From NCBI GenBank assembly GCA_035771165.1, contig JAWNZC010000300.1, positions 434,001 through 498,000 on the forward strand: a stretch of DNA of 64,000 nucleotides. The letters are read 5' to 3'. The DNA comes from Paragorgia papillata. Lineage: Eukaryota; Cnidaria; Anthozoa; Scleralcyonacea; Coralliidae. The position numbers and the translations under genes are program-made. Of this stretch, positions 45,389-57,125 are shown piece by piece (the first letter of the stretch is position 1; each line of letters opens with the position of its first letter). Below the pieces are notes generated by a model. It was not told the DNA's origin. It searched no databases and worked only from the letters and a program-made list of their open reading frames with translations.

Positions 45389-45570
45389 TCAGTATCCGAG
45401 TGGAACTCGACGGCAGTTGGCAGAGTCTTAATATTTCAAGGAGACAATATGTAGTGGATTATGTACATAATGCTTTTGAGAATGCTATCATTAGGCGTAA
45501 GGAATTTTTCTTGCTGAGCCATTTACCGACTGTTGTTCTTGGCATGGACACTATGTTGGCTTGGAAGTTA
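45389..45570 (+). CDS. Candidate exon upstream of the pentapeptide-like gene
   Basis: Acceptor aatatcag, open throughout, reading SIRVELDGSWQSLNIS, QYVVDYVHNAFENAIIRRKE, FFLLSHLPTVVLGM and LAWKL. The candidate donor GTATAT follows in phase 0, which fits the next exon at 46568 beginning in phase 0. The frame would run to a stop at 45643 if unspliced. The protein-like composition and matching phase support an exon; no domain is recognised. It starts in phase 1, so another exon must lie upstream. Confidence 0.5.
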
Positions 45571-45706
45571 GTATATGTTTTACTTCTACAAATTCTGCAA
45601 AATAGTCTGATGGGCCTCAATGGTACATTGCTATGGAATTTTTAATCTCTAGATTTGTCATAACATGAGACACTTTGAATTGCATTGACTGTTTTGCCAT
45701 TTTGGG

Positions 45707-45950
45707 TGGCGTGGGTAAACTCGAGTGGAGTGGGTAAACTCTGGTGGAGTGGGCAAACTGAGTGGAGTGGGCAAACTTGGGTGGAGTGGGCAAACTTGGG
45801 TGGAGTGGGCAAACGTGGGTGGAGTAGGCAAACTCTGCTGGAGTGGGCAAACTCGGGTGGAGTTGGCAAACTCGGGTGGAGTGGGCAAACTCAGGTAGAG
45901 TGGACAAACCTGGGTTGAGTGGGTAAACTCAGATGGAGTGGGCAAGGGGG
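45707..45950. repeat. 19-bp minisatellite, about 13 copies
   Basis: The unit gtggagtgggcaaactcgg repeats with substitutions and a few length changes, inside the intron between 45570 and 46568. It opens long Pro/Thr/His/Ser-rich frames on the minus strand that I treat as chance. Confidence 0.95.
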
Positions 45951-46246
45951 GTGTCATGTTAACACAGACTACACAGAGTAGCCTGTGGAGTAGGCTAAAG
46001 GTTTTCATGCTATTTGAGGCAGCACTTCACTTGCGATAGTAACTAATTTTAACGAAAATAATTTGAAATGACTTTACATAAACATACGTATTTTTCTATT
46101 TATATTTTAATTTGCTTGTCTTTTATTGTAGTTGAGTAGTCAGCAGTATACATACATGCGTGCACGCTTCGGCGTGCTTAATTTTTAAAAATTCTTCTCG
46201 TAAAGTTTAGTTTAATTTAGTTTAATTTATAATGCAAAGCATTGCA

Positions 46247-46395
46247 AATGCAATTACATTACATTACATTACATTACATTACATTACATTACATTACATT
46301 ACACCACATGACACCACATTTCACCACATGACCCACATGACACCACATGACATTACATTACATCGCATCGCATTGCATTGCATTGCATTGCATTA
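46247..46395. repeat. (ACATT)n microsatellite with variants
   Basis: Pure acatt units to about 46300, then accacatg-like and gcatt variants. Confidence 0.95.
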
Positions 46396-46567
46396 CAGTA
46401 CGTAGACTATTCTAGTGTAATCTAGTAATAAATATATATGTATTACACGTAAGGAATAGTACGTAATTACGTGTAAGTTTACTTAGTAAATAGAATTAGG
46501 TCAGTATTTACTGTTGGCGCATTGTTTTGAGGAATATGCAAAATAAACTTAAATTTATTTTCTTGAG

Positions 46568-48008
46568 ATTTTTTATGTCGTGAAAAAAAATTGTGAAGTG
46601 TTTGAGAAGAAACTTGCAATCCAAGTTAAAGATAAGTTGAAGATAATTGAAGACCTGATAGAGCACCCAAAAGGCGGGGAAACAACAGAAGTTGTTAATG
46701 TCGCTGGTCCAGTCACCACCGTAGTGGCCAGCCTCGCATGTGGGATTGCTGTCGCCTTAGGCTTCACTACTCTGGGAGTGGGCTCGTTTGCTGGAGCAGC
46801 TGTTGCAGCTACGGTTCTTGCTGTAACAAAATTTGACAAATGGCGAAGGAAGGCAGGCGCCCAAGTGATTCAAGGTATATCAACGAAGGTGGTATCTTCT
46901 GTCTTGAAATGCATTGTGAAAGAAGTTGGTAAAGAACTGAGTCGCATTTTCGAGGAGCAGTTGTTTATGCTGAAAGATGATAGACAACTAGATATTCTGG
47001 CGCACCACGCTGTTGATTTAATGTTCGATCTGAAGGATGGGGACACTTTCGACAGGAACACTCTTCTGAGAAAAGTTTTGGAAGGGCAAAAGGGCAGGAA
47101 AAGAAAGTTGACGACGAGGTGGTGTCGCAAAACACAGTGGTACGTCCCAGATGTGTTTCGGAAGACTGGTTTACGCAAAGCGGTGTTAATTACGACGTCT
47201 GAAAATTTAAAAAGAGTTGAATTCGACTATTTGGTAAAACCTGATGGTACCTGCGAAGTAGAAACGTATGGTTACCGAGATCAAATGCTGGAAATGAAAT
47301 GTTTAAAATCGCGGGGTGAAGCAAGTGCAACTGTAGAGAAAAATGGCTCTTGTAACGCTTGTACAGATTGCTCTAGCGATTCAACTTGTGTCGACGGAAC
47401 ATACTTTGTAGCGTCAGACGTGGACGCAGATTACACTGAACTGCTTCTGGAAGCAAGGGGCTACCAACCCTTACATCGGTTGGTGCAGTGTCCGAAAGTT
47501 TTGGAGCGTTTTGCGTATAGTATTAACAACGCAGCTCCTGGCATGGCGTCTAGTACGTTGGTAAGTAACAGTAACCGCCAAAACAAACGCTCGTTGGTGA
47601 AGTATGTCAGTGACATGTACAATCTTCATTCAAACCCGATTTTGAAGCCCGTCTACCGACCACATTCTCCTTCGCGAGTCCCAGATTTGACCAAAGCTAA
47701 CCTTCGAGGATGTGACTTTAGCCATGGCGACTTTACAGGTTCCAAACTTAATGAATGTGATTTTTCTGAGTGCACCATATTCTTTGGAACATTTGAAAGA
47801 GCAATCTTAAATGACTCGAAGTTTGTCGAGGCTCACATTTCCCACTGCAACTTCGTGTCCGCCCAAGCCCGATGTTGCGAGTGGACGAAGGTCAAAGTTC
47901 TATACTCGTGTGTGCGCGGTACTGATATTAGAAACTGTATCAAATCTCCTGGTGGCAATGCCTGGAAAGGGACGCCCTTGATCGAAGCTATTACTGGAAA
48001 TTCAGCGT
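46568..48008 (+). CDS. Large exon of an unrecognised membrane/pentapeptide-like protein
   Basis: A 480-residue stretch opens after the acceptor tttattttcttgag with no ATG in frame, so it is an internal exon in phase 0. A basic helical start (VFEKKLAIQVKDKLKIIEDL) is followed by a hydrophobic Gly/Ala-rich segment (VVASLACGIAVALGFTTLGV and on, about residues 48-82) that could span a membrane twice. Next come an amphipathic region, a Cys-rich patch (SCNACTDCSSDSTC), and from about residue 371 pentapeptide-like repeats (ANLRGCDFSHGDFTGSKLNE, CDFSECTIF). The donor GTAAGT at 48009 is in phase 1; the frame runs on to 48265 only by intron read-through. Function unknown. It may continue at 52304, also phase 1. 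Confidence 0.75.
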
Positions 48009-48438
48009 GTAAGTACTTCACTTTATTATATTATTTGTATCACAAGACGTTTTTGGATGTAGGGTGTTTCAAAAAAGTTATGCCCTTATCTCGATCACAT
48101 TTGAGAAAAGGGTATAGATTTGTCCCATCGTATATGCGCCATCTTTTACATGCTATAATACGAGAACACAAATACGAGAGTCGAGCAAAAAGCCGTCACA
48201 TGAATAAACAAGAAAGGTGCCCTGAGAGGCTGAGACCAAGAGCTCACTGTCAATGCAAATGTTAGCCTGCGTAGCTGGCTGTATTAGGGAGTTCGGGCGC
48301 GGGCGGTAGGCGGGCAACGCGAAATACAGCCTGCCCGAAAACCATATGTTTTTGAGTGGTCTCCGTCCGCTGGGTGACGGAGCATTCTGATTGGTCAGAA
48401 TATTGATTTTTGAATTCAGGAGTTATCATATTACAGAC

Positions 48439-48623
48439 ATGAGCGGACAAATATTAAGCGAATGTATTGAGAAAGTATTGATCGTCACGTCGTTTTGAAG
48501 AGTGAACAACGAATTGCAATTGGATATCTATTGCTTGGTAGAGATGTCATTGCAATTTTGCCAATTGGATTTGGTAAAAGTATGATATTTAGTATTTACC
48601 GTGTATGCTTTGGCGAAGCATGA
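48439..48623 (+). pseudogene. RecQ-like helicase N-terminal fragment
   Basis: MSGQILSECIEKVL is followed, after a one-base shift near 48480, by HVVLKSEQRIAIGYLLLGRD and VIAILPIGFGKSMIF, then a stop. LKSEQ...AI..LL.GRDV is the helicase motif 0/Q region, and PIGFGKS is a Walker A with Ile where the family usually has Thr. Coupling of a Q motif to a P-T-G-F-G-K-S loop is characteristic of RecQ-type 3'-5' DNA helicases. Only the entry to the helicase core is present, so it cannot be active. It lies inside the transposon ends, so it was probably captured by or belongs to that element family. Confidence 0.7.
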
Positions 48624-48651
48624 GATCATGACAATGTCTGGAATTATTAAT

Positions 48652-48838
48652 AACAATCGAAATATAGTAAGGTTAGATATACTGCCGAAACAGAGAACGT
48701 AGGAATCGAACGTTTCAAGCGAAGGCCCTTCGTCGGAGAGAAAGAGAGAAGGGCCTTCGCTCGAAACGTTAGACTCCTACGTTCTTCTCTGTTTCGGCAG
48801 TATATCTAACCTTACTATATTCCAATCCGATTGTTGTT
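48652..48838. mobile_element. Hairpin MITE nested in the TAGCC element
   Basis: Arms atagtaaggttagatatact and agtatatctaaccttactat continue through gccgaaacagagaa, and an inner gaagggcc / ggcccttc pair. A diverged relative occurs at 61458-61560. Confidence 0.85.
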
Positions 48839-48843
48839 TAACA

Positions 48844-48945
48844 CTAGACTGAAAGCCAGCCGCCGATCTCATCTCGTTCATACTCCTGAGCTACTCTCAG
48901 GAGTGAGAACGAGATAAGACCGGCGGCTGGCTTTCAGTCTAGTTT
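48844..48945. mobile_element. Small hairpin MITE, about 100 bp
   Basis: Arms actagactgaaagccagcc and ggctggctttcagtctagt. The related sequence at 61565-61585 lacks this insert (gtttcaacactgcctatgca is continuous), giving an empty site. Confidence 0.75.
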
Positions 48946-49133
48946 AATATAAACACTGTCTACGCAGCACACTATTTTTATTTCACTGTTTGGAATTATT
49001 AATGATGGCTGCGCTGTTCTGTACTCGTCGTCTCTTCCTTGAAGAGTATCTATAAACGATCAAATCTCTTCTCTTGAATCGCTTAACTACACAGCAATTT
49101 AACTATCCGATGAACCATTTGCAGATGTATATA

Positions 49134-49776
49134 GGCCCCGTTTACACGAGACCGGACGAATTTTTATCCGGATGAAAGAAAATTCGTCCGGATTGTTACG
49201 TTTACACGGTCCGCCAAAATATTCGTTCACTTAACACTTCCGTTTACACGGAGTCGTATTAGACGTAAGTTCGAGGAGAACTGTTGGGGTTATTGGATAA
49301 ACTCTTCGGGGATTGGTCTTGTGATATGCCTAAGGTAACACCGAAACGAGCCACCATTATGTAACAACGTTTTGGTGTTTATAAAATTTGGTTTGGTCGT
49401 TTGGAAAGGTAATTATGTCGGGAATTGTCTAAAAGCATTACGAAGGCCGACAGGCCGCGTTCAGGATCTTGGCAGCCGAAATAGTTGTCCACAGAACTAC
49501 AGAAGCACTGATAGCAATATAAAACAACTTTCTTCTTCCAAGGATCTATTTTCCTTGATTTAGCACAATGAAAAAGCGGTTCTTTGCCGTTTACACGGTA
49601 CCGGACAAATATTTATCAGGCACAAATCGCAATTCGTCCGCTTTCGTAGGTGGACGAAAATTCGTCCGGATTCGTGTCAAAAATTTGAGCGGAGGCGGGT
49701 CTCGTGTGAACGCGAGGCCTATCCGGACGAATTTTCATCCGGAAAAACATTCGTCCGGTCTCGTGTAAACGGGGCC
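49134..49776. mobile_element. MITE with GGCCCCGTTTACACGAG ends, 643 bp
   Basis: Ends ggccccgtttacacgagacc and ggtctcgtgtaaacggggcc are perfectly inverted. The interior is rich in attcgtccgg motifs. A CpG-depleted relative lies at 61684-62249. Target duplication unclear (at most 2-3 bp). Confidence 0.85.
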
Positions 49777-50000
49777 GTAGTGCGATCACCGCGTCAATTT
49801 TAATTTCCCATTGAAACAACAACCATGCTTCATGCATCACTATTATTAGCTCACGTTCTGATTGGTTCTCTTAAACAAACATATTCGGTGGGCGGAATTC
49901 AAAAACATATGGTTTTCGGGCAGGCTGTATTTCGCGTTGTCCGCCTACCGCCCGCGCCCGAACTCCCTAATACAGCCAGCTACGCAGGCTATGCAAATGT

Positions 50001-52303
50001 TGGAAAACACGTCTCGTTTTGTTGCCCGGCCTTGCCCAAAAAGACTTTGTTGAAATTACATGCGGCAAAGATACCGTGAACAAAACCGTTTTATAACGTG
50101 TGGCTAAAAGTTCAGACAAATCTATATCGTCAAGTCTCAGGATAAAGTGCATGGTACTAAACGGGGAGAAATTCTAGAGGACAAGTCTACGGTGTTACGT
50201 CTTCAGTTTTAAAAGAACATATATTGTATCAGAAATTCTATTTACAGTATGTTTTGCTAATTGGATAAATTACAGTTTCTTTTATGCACCTTTTTTGAGA
50301 CAAAGAGAAGGTAGACACTATTAGTCAGAAAAACGTACTAGGTATATACCTATGCGGCCAGAAAAGAGTAAATTGTGTTTTAAAAAACATGGCCTTTTTA
50401 CTCCTTTAGAAGTTATTAAGGTGCTCACCATGCATGGCAAAAGCTAAACAAAAATGCTTTGATATCCTAACAGCGATGAGATTTGTCACTCGTCCACTTT
50501 TTTAATTATTTTATTTATTTTCCAAGAGAAACAAACTTTTATGTACTTTAGAAATGCGCCTTTAAAATACCTTTATAAAAGTGTAATTTAAAAAATCATT
50601 AATATTTCATGAGGAAAACACGAAAGAAGTCAGTTTCATGCCGGCGTTTTTATATGTGCTAGCTAGATTTTCGATAATTTTTTGTGCTGGATTTTACGGT
50701 TAGGGTAAAATCAAGGTCGTACACGGTCAATCGTTTTTGAAGTGGTTCAATAAACTTGCACCTGATAAAATACTCCGGCTCGTTTATCAAACAGTACATA
50801 AAATATATTTTTTCTGATTGCATTTAATAGAACACTGATTGCATTTAAGAGAACACTATGTCTATAAATAGCTCAAAATGGCTGAAAATTGAAATTTCAA
50901 AACGTTATAACTTTTGATTGAATAACGATATTTCAATTTTGTCTTCGGTTTTAGAGTTCACATAACATGCTGCTTTTGAAGCAGTTATAAAACTTGCAAA
51001 AATATTTTTTTAAAAAAATCGCGCCAATGTGACGTCATTTTCCCGCGAAAAATACAAAAAATCGAAAAACAAAAAACATACGATTTGTAGGATTATGGAT
51101 GTCTGTTATAGTGCAAAAGATGAGACTAACTGAAATAAAACCTGAAAAGTTGAATGAACGTGAGCGTTTTAACATCATTTATGCCTGGCGTGAACGGTCT
51201 TTTATGGAAAGAGCTTTGGGGGAATCTCTAAAAGTCTAATACGTAAATAACCAGAACAGCAAATTAAAGAAAACTACTTTCGCAAAAGAGGCTGTAAATG
51301 TGAACAAAATTCCGACACGGATCCATAATGGCCAAGAGATAAAAGGCTAAGCTCTGAAGCTGGATACTTTGTAATTTTAATGGGCGATAGGCTACACCGG
51401 AACACAAAAAATTGAGGTGTCCGGTTTCCCAGAGCCTTTCTTGCACCCCAGCACAGGAAAGGCTCTGAGGACGAGAATGGTAGCTTCCAGACAAACACCA
51501 CAACAATACTTGGTTTTGTTCAGTGAGTTCTGTATATGTCTGTAAAATTTTAGCCGGTATAGAAAAACCAGCCCAAAGACTTTCAGTTTTATTATGCTGT
51601 CATACTTGTGATGTCATAGCTCAAATTACATAAAGTTTCTTAACTCGAAAACGGGATAAGATATGTTGGGCGTGTAAAAAGTAATTTTTTATTATTTTTT
51701 AGTGGGTTTTTTTAAGTGTCTATGAAATGAAGATTATGTTTGACTTATTTGGAGTAACTCTTAAAATGATAAAGTAACACCTATACAGTTCTTCCATATC
51801 TCACTTCGTTGTTTGCTTTTGTTGTTAAATCGTGAATAAAATTTAATACCGAAAAATTGATAATTTTTTGCTGGATTTTGCGGCTTGCACAAGGTCATGC
51901 CTCAAAATATTGGCGTCAATGGACTTACGAGATGGTTTGTTTTCGAAGCCGTTCAATACATTTACAGTTCTTGCATGTTGAAGTAATATTTAAAACATGA
52001 GCCACAGTGTTTTATCAAAACACAGCGAAATAGCTTCAAAAACGACCTATTTGGTAATTAGTTCATTGGCGTAGTAATTTTGGGAAAGCAACGATGTCTT
52101 AGCGAAGAAAGTCAAAGCTAAAGTTAATATGTAAGTTTATCAAAAACCATGGACATTGTACTGACTTCCATTGCTTTTTTCTCATTTATTATTAATGAGA
52201 TTTTGAATAAGGTATAAACGGTAAAACACTTCTGCTCATTTATTAACTAGTCCTCAAATTTTAGATCCTATTTTCTTATTTGACTTTTATGTGTTGCCTA
52301 CAG
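50001..52303. other. Intron-like stretch; no gene recognised
   Basis: Contains fragments of dispersed repeats: 50760-50810 resembles 18655-18700, 51715-51800 resembles the MITE arm at 28366, and 51985-52215 resembles 2965-3260. A T-rich region around 50880-51060 has no coding frame. Confidence 0.4.
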
Positions 52304-52378
52304 TTGCAGATGTTTACAATGATGATCGCCAGCCAGAGGAAAGACAGGGGAATGGTGTTAGGGCATTGTCTTCCGAAA
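52304..52378 (+). CDS. Candidate 75-nt exon
   Basis: Acceptor tgttgcctacag, donor GTAAGT, phase 1 in and out, reading ADVYNDDRQPEERQGNGVRA and LSSE. It is related to the truncated exon at 18741, and its upstream intron shares blocks with that locus. Phase fits the donor at 48008, so it may be the next exon of the pentapeptide-like gene. Hydrophilic, no domain. Confidence 0.55.
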
Positions 52379-52590
52379 GTAAGTACATTATAGTGTTGAG
52401 AATTTTCACCGTTTAAAAACGAGCTGTTTGCGACTGTTTTTAGGCCAACATCAAAATTTTAGTTCTGTCTAGCAGGCGACCTGAGATTAGCCTGGCGTGA
52501 ACTGAATCTCAGGTCGGACTCATGAAAACGATCTACAGTAAAAACACTACAACCGACCTAAAGTCTGTCCGACCTGAGTTCTGGCCGGCC

Positions 52591-53224
52591 TAGCCTGCGA
52601 GCAGGCTTTTGTGGAGGGAGGTAGGGAGGGGAATGCAGACAAGAGAAAGAGAGAGTCTGCACGGATGCTAAGAATTTTAGATATCTGCGTCCGAAATCAT
52701 GTCGCAAAATTCTCATTGGTTGGTTTGCCTTATAACGTCAATCATAAATGCAAATCTTAAAGTGTGTTATTAACTTATTCATAAATGTGGATGTTGTGTA
52801 CTGAAGTCTCAAAGGCAAAAGATCGGATTTTGAAATGAACTCGAAAATGCGAAAAAGTATACAATCAAACCATCATCTAAATTTGGAGTGAAACGAAAAA
52901 CAGTTTACTTATTGCAATAGATTCAAGAAGGAAGAGAGAATCGCCCAAAGTACCAGTATGCAAACCATATTAAGAATAACAAAGACAAAATATTCAATAA
53001 TGCACGCACAATGGAAGTCTTCCGATCGATCAGTTTCTCGCAGTCGACAAGAAAGAAGTGCTATTTCATTTGCTTTGTTCAGTTACACACGAACGAGCAC
53101 ACGTTTGACATGCATTTATGGGTTGATTGGCTTTATCTCAAATGGGGGCGGATGTTCAAAATTGTATAGAGTCCGTGCAGGCTCTCTACTTCCTTCCATC
53201 TTGCAAGAACCTGCAAGCAGGCTA
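52591..53224. mobile_element. TAGCC-ended MITE, 634 bp
   Basis: Ends TAGCCTGCGAGCAGGC and GCAAGCAGGCTA. Flanking 9-mers tggccggcc (52582-52590) and gggccgacc (53225-53233) agree at seven of nine positions. Non-coding, rich in direct fragments of other repeats. Confidence 0.75.
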
Positions 53225-54122
53225 GGGCCGACCTCATGTAAACACCCCCTAAGCCAAGAAAATCAAAGCCAAAGTTAATATGTAAACAACGAGGATTTTT
53301 TGGGGTGGGTGAATAGATGGGAGTGTGAGTGCGTAGCAACCGGTGGGGCGGTTGGGTGTGTCCCGGATGTGTGTAAGTGGTTGGATAGCTGGCTATTTTA
53401 CTGGCTGACGGGCTGTGTGCGTGTAAAGTAAAGTGACTATATAAGGTATAAGCTATGTCAGTATTTGGATACTGAGAAGCTAATGGCCCTCATATACCAA
53501 TGGAACTAGTTCGCAGAACTAATGTGAAAACTATTGCGGTAACAAATTGTGTTGATTTTACTTTTTCTTAAACTTTCAATCATTTTGAATTCTAGACCAT
53601 GTGAAATTACATGTTGTATTTTTCCTTGTTGACAAAACATAAAAAAAGTTTCCAGATCGTGAATAGATAGTAAAAGAAGAATAGAAATAGCGTACGAGAT
53701 TGAGTCGAGCGGATGCTTTAATAATATTATTGAAAAATTTTGTGTTTTGTAATTTCCTACATGTTTTTGCGTCTACAGGTTCCGTTTACGCAACTTTGTA
53801 GTGCTATGTCAACAGCACAGATATTTCTATCTCTGATTATGTTTTGCCAAGCCCAAGCGCGTGATATATATGACAAGCGACTAGTAGACTCGTTCCCAGG
53901 GCCACCGTGCAACACGCAGTACCTCCACAAGCCTGTTGACGCATGTACACTGTGCGTACCTATGTTTTAAATACGCCAAGGCTTCGATCTGGAGTCGAGC
54001 GAGAGCTACAGACGTAGGCAAGCATGTTTTTATTGTGATCTTTAGTGGCCTGCTGTAGGACTTGTTGTTTGTTTCCTTTTGCCCAGGTTTCAACTGCCTT
54101 GCATTCGGGACTACGCATGTAA

Positions 54123-54250
54123 ACTATGTGTACACGGTAACGTTTCCGAGCGTTTTCGTATTGTTTCAAGTAACGAGCTGATTGTTCTCGATTCCCCTGA
54201 GAGCAGTAAACAATACGAAAACGCTCGGAAACGTTACCGTGTGCACGTAG
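54123..54250. mobile_element. Hairpin MITE, 128 bp
   Basis: Arms cggtaacgtttccgagcgtt and aacgctcggaaacgttaccg continue outward through gtgtacac/gtgtgcac. Same family as 26104-26234 in opposite orientation. Confidence 0.85.
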
Positions 54251-54368
54251 TCATAATCTTCAGTGGACTGCGTGCATGACATTCTCATATATTTTGCTTA
54301 TGTTTGGCATTTTTTCGATAGACGCGAGCCCTCCACACAAACCCGAACTATAGTAAATAAAGTAAAGT

Positions 54369-54755
54369 AGTGATTAAACATTTTTCGCACAGTGATGAAA
54401 CATTTTTTGCATAGTGATTAAACATTTTTTGCACAGTGATGAAACATTTTTCGCACAGTGATGAAACATTTTTCGCACAGTGATGAAACATTTTTTGCAC
54501 AGTGATGAAACATTTTTTGCACAGTGATGAAACATTTTTCGCACAGTGATTAAACATTTTTCGCACAGTGATGAAACATTTTTCGCACAGTGATGAAACA
54601 TTTTTTGCATAGTGCATGATTAAACATTTTTTGCACGGTGATGAAACATTTTTTGCATAGTGATTAAACATTTTTGCACAGTAATTAAACATTTTCTGAA
54701 CAGTGATAAAACATTTTTCGCACGCTGATTAAATATTTTTTTGCTTAGTGATTGC
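54369..54755. repeat. 22-bp minisatellite, about 17 copies
   Basis: The unit gtgatgaaacatttttcgcaca has recurring variants (ttaaac for tgaaac, tttttg for ttttcg). It opens Cys/His/Lys-rich minus-strand frames that are chance products of the period. Confidence 0.95.
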
Positions 54756-55202
54756 ACAGTGTTTACACATAGTGAATTAATTAGTTCATTTCTGACAGCT
54801 TCTGTTTAGAAACGAAGTCGTTTAAAAAATTCCGGCATTTTGTATGGTTACATTACCAAGCAAGCCTTTCTTTTGGCGGACATCAAGACACCATGAAGGA
54901 ATCCATGCATTGTTTCTGCCAAATTTTTCTAGTTTTTTGTTTTGCCATATATAACCATGCATGACATATGGTCGTATATAGTATAGTAATATCGTTAGTA
55001 TAGTCATATAATCTAAATATCAGTCATTATCGAATACTCAAACAGCCGGTGATAGTCATTTAGTCAAGTTGTCATAAAATTAGCCGTTACGTAGTCGGCA
55101 TAATTTGTTATCATAGTTTACAGTTATATACTGTAGTAGCCATTTATAGTCAATAGTCATATAGTTCGTAGCCATGTATAGTTACACCAGTCGTATAATT
55201 TG

Positions 55203-56346
55203 TAGCCTGCATAGCAGGCGTTTCAGTAGGGGGTGAGGGCGAAAAATCGGGCGAGGTGGAGGGGAGGAAACGCCTGCCGCCATGCTATTCAAAAAAAAAC
55301 TCCACCCCCTTTTCTCAATTATGACATGAACCAATCACGTACGAGAAATATATGAAAAATGTTTACTTCCTGTCAACTAATTTCATGTTGCAACTTGCGA
55401 GTATAGAATACTTGTATAGAATATAGATAGCGAAACTCTTTTCAGAATTATTCAGAGAATGTCATAATGTTTGCTGACATCTGTGTGATCTTGTGTGATC
55501 TAGAATTTAGACCTAATTAGAACGGGTTTGCGACAACAAAACTCGTTGAACAGAATGCAGCCGAGGGAAATATATATAACCACACGGAATATGACGGAAT
55601 TTAATAACACGGTAAGCAAGGAACCACATTTAAGAGCACTCATAAGACTTTACTTAATTTTGATTGAGTAACAACATATTACCAATCGAAACTATTAGAT
55701 AAAAATCTATGAAATCGTTCTTGATTCGAAATTCATGTCTGTAAACCGCGTTCGCTGCCAAGGTTCGCGGCTAGACTTTGGCGACGGCAAACCACAACAC
55801 GACTTTATATACATAAAATAAGCGAGGATTTCCCCACACCGACAAAACAACACCAAGCTACTAAGGTTTAATTAATGTAAAAGCACTAAGATATATGTAT
55901 TCAATTTGATGTAGTGTGCGTTTGACCCATAAATATAGTTTGACCATGCACGGTTTGATCCTGGCTATACAACGTCTTGAAGTAAACGAAGTTGCAACAG
56001 TGCTACGTATGAAACATATTTACCTTGCGAATGGAGTATTTCTGTTTTAAAACAAACTACCAAGCGACAAGCGCGGTTAAAATTAGGAATAAAACTTTAT
56101 AGAGGAGCGTTCATTATCTTCGGTGTTGGCAGACAACAAGCTAAATGTCAGTCTACAGCTTACCGGAAGAGAATTTGTCAATATTAGCCAAAGAGGTTAC
56201 GCGCTGTTAAAATATTATTAAATTGAATTGAATTGAATGAGATCGCTGCGTTCGTCGACGAACGCATTTTTTTTTCTGAATAGCGTGGCGGCAGGCGTTT
56301 CCTCAGCTCGCCCCTCCCTCTACCGAAACGCCTGCAATGCAGGCTA
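55203..56346. mobile_element. TAGCC-ended element, 1144 bp
   Basis: Ends TAGCCTGCATAGCAGGCG and CGCCTGCAATGCAGGCTA. A perfect 9-bp duplication tataatttg lies at 55194-55202 and 56347-56355. The arms extend inward through gtttc.../...gaaac, cgcctgccgccatgctattc and its reverse counterpart. No transposase frame seen. Confidence 0.85.
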
Positions 56347-56734
56347 TATAATTTGTAGTCATTAGTGATATGACTCTGTAGTAATTTGTGTCTAATTAGT
56401 CATATAATCACTAGTCAGTATCAATGGATTGAAGTTGGAAATTAAATTTAATCGGCAGTTTTGGAGTGAATTTTAATATTCTTCAAACTAATATAATGTA
56501 GACAACAAACATTTTAACAATTTCAGGAAAGTAGGTTTTTCGAAATACTATATATTGTTGGACAAGGTAAAACGTGCTTAAAAAGGTAATAAGTTTGTTT
56601 GTTTCTTAAATTTGGGCCATTCCAAATTAATTTATTGATTTACCGATGCAGCAACGAGATTTTGCCAAATTTTCAATTTGAACAATTTTTAATTTAATAA
56701 TAATTATAGCGCCGAGGAGGGAAAGTTGAACGAG

Positions 56735-57125
56735 CCCCCCTCCAGGCACGTAGCTACGGGGGAGGCGAGGGGGCCACCGCCTTCCCCCCCCAATTCTTTC
56801 TCCCCCCCCCCAACCAGAGATTACATGACCAAAAAAATCCGCACAAAAAGTGTACGCGAAAGTGATGTTGTTTTATCCAAAGCGTCTAATGACGTCATGT
56901 TACAGTACGTAATGTGACAGAATGCGGTGGGGGGGGGGGGGGGGGGTTAGCGTGATTGCATCAGTTGTCCTGCATGACTCAACTCCTGCATGACTCAACT
57001 TTTGTACCTTTTCACTTGCCCCCCCCCCCGATAAAACTTGAACTCCTAGATTTCTTAGTATAGCTATGTGCCTGCCCCCCTCTCTCACCTTTGTCACCTC
57101 TCGTTCCACTCCTCTGAGGTGCTTG
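56735..57125. repeat. Homopolymer-rich MITE remnant
   Basis: Begins ccaggcacgtagctacgggg, a sequence style common at hAT-like ends. Long poly-C and poly-G runs follow (56785-56812, 56928-56946, 57019-57029) and a duplicated tcctgcatgactcaact. Ends not resolved. Confidence 0.45.

Larger units (their letters stand above)
48263..49991. mobile_element. TAGCC-ended DNA transposon carrying a RecQ-like fragment
   Basis: Inverted ends of about 100 bp: 48263-48360 (TAGCCTGCGTAGCTGGC...) and 49893-49991, with few mismatches. TGCAAATGT is duplicated on both sides (48254-48262, 49992-50000), a 9-bp target duplication as used by Mutator-like elements. Inside are a RecQ-like coding relic, two nested hairpins and another MITE. 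No transposase was recognised. It sits in the intron after the 46568 exon. Confidence 0.85.

Noticed and set aside
45617..46008. Minus-strand Pro/Thr/His/Ser repeat frames
   Set aside because: Produced by the 19-bp minisatellite, open in several frames; the tract lies in an intron of the + strand gene.
46580..48265. A 561-residue protein starting at 46580
   Set aside because: The codon there is GTG, the frame is open upstream to a splice acceptor, and a GTAAGT donor at 48009 ends the coding part; the last 85 residues are intron read-through.
54348..54692. Minus-strand Cys/Lys/His repeat frames
   Set aside because: Produced by the 22-bp minisatellite; the period is not a multiple of three and all frames cycle through the same words.
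54369..54755. CRISPR-like array
   Set aside because: No distinct spacers between units, only continuous tandem repeats, in a eukaryotic context.
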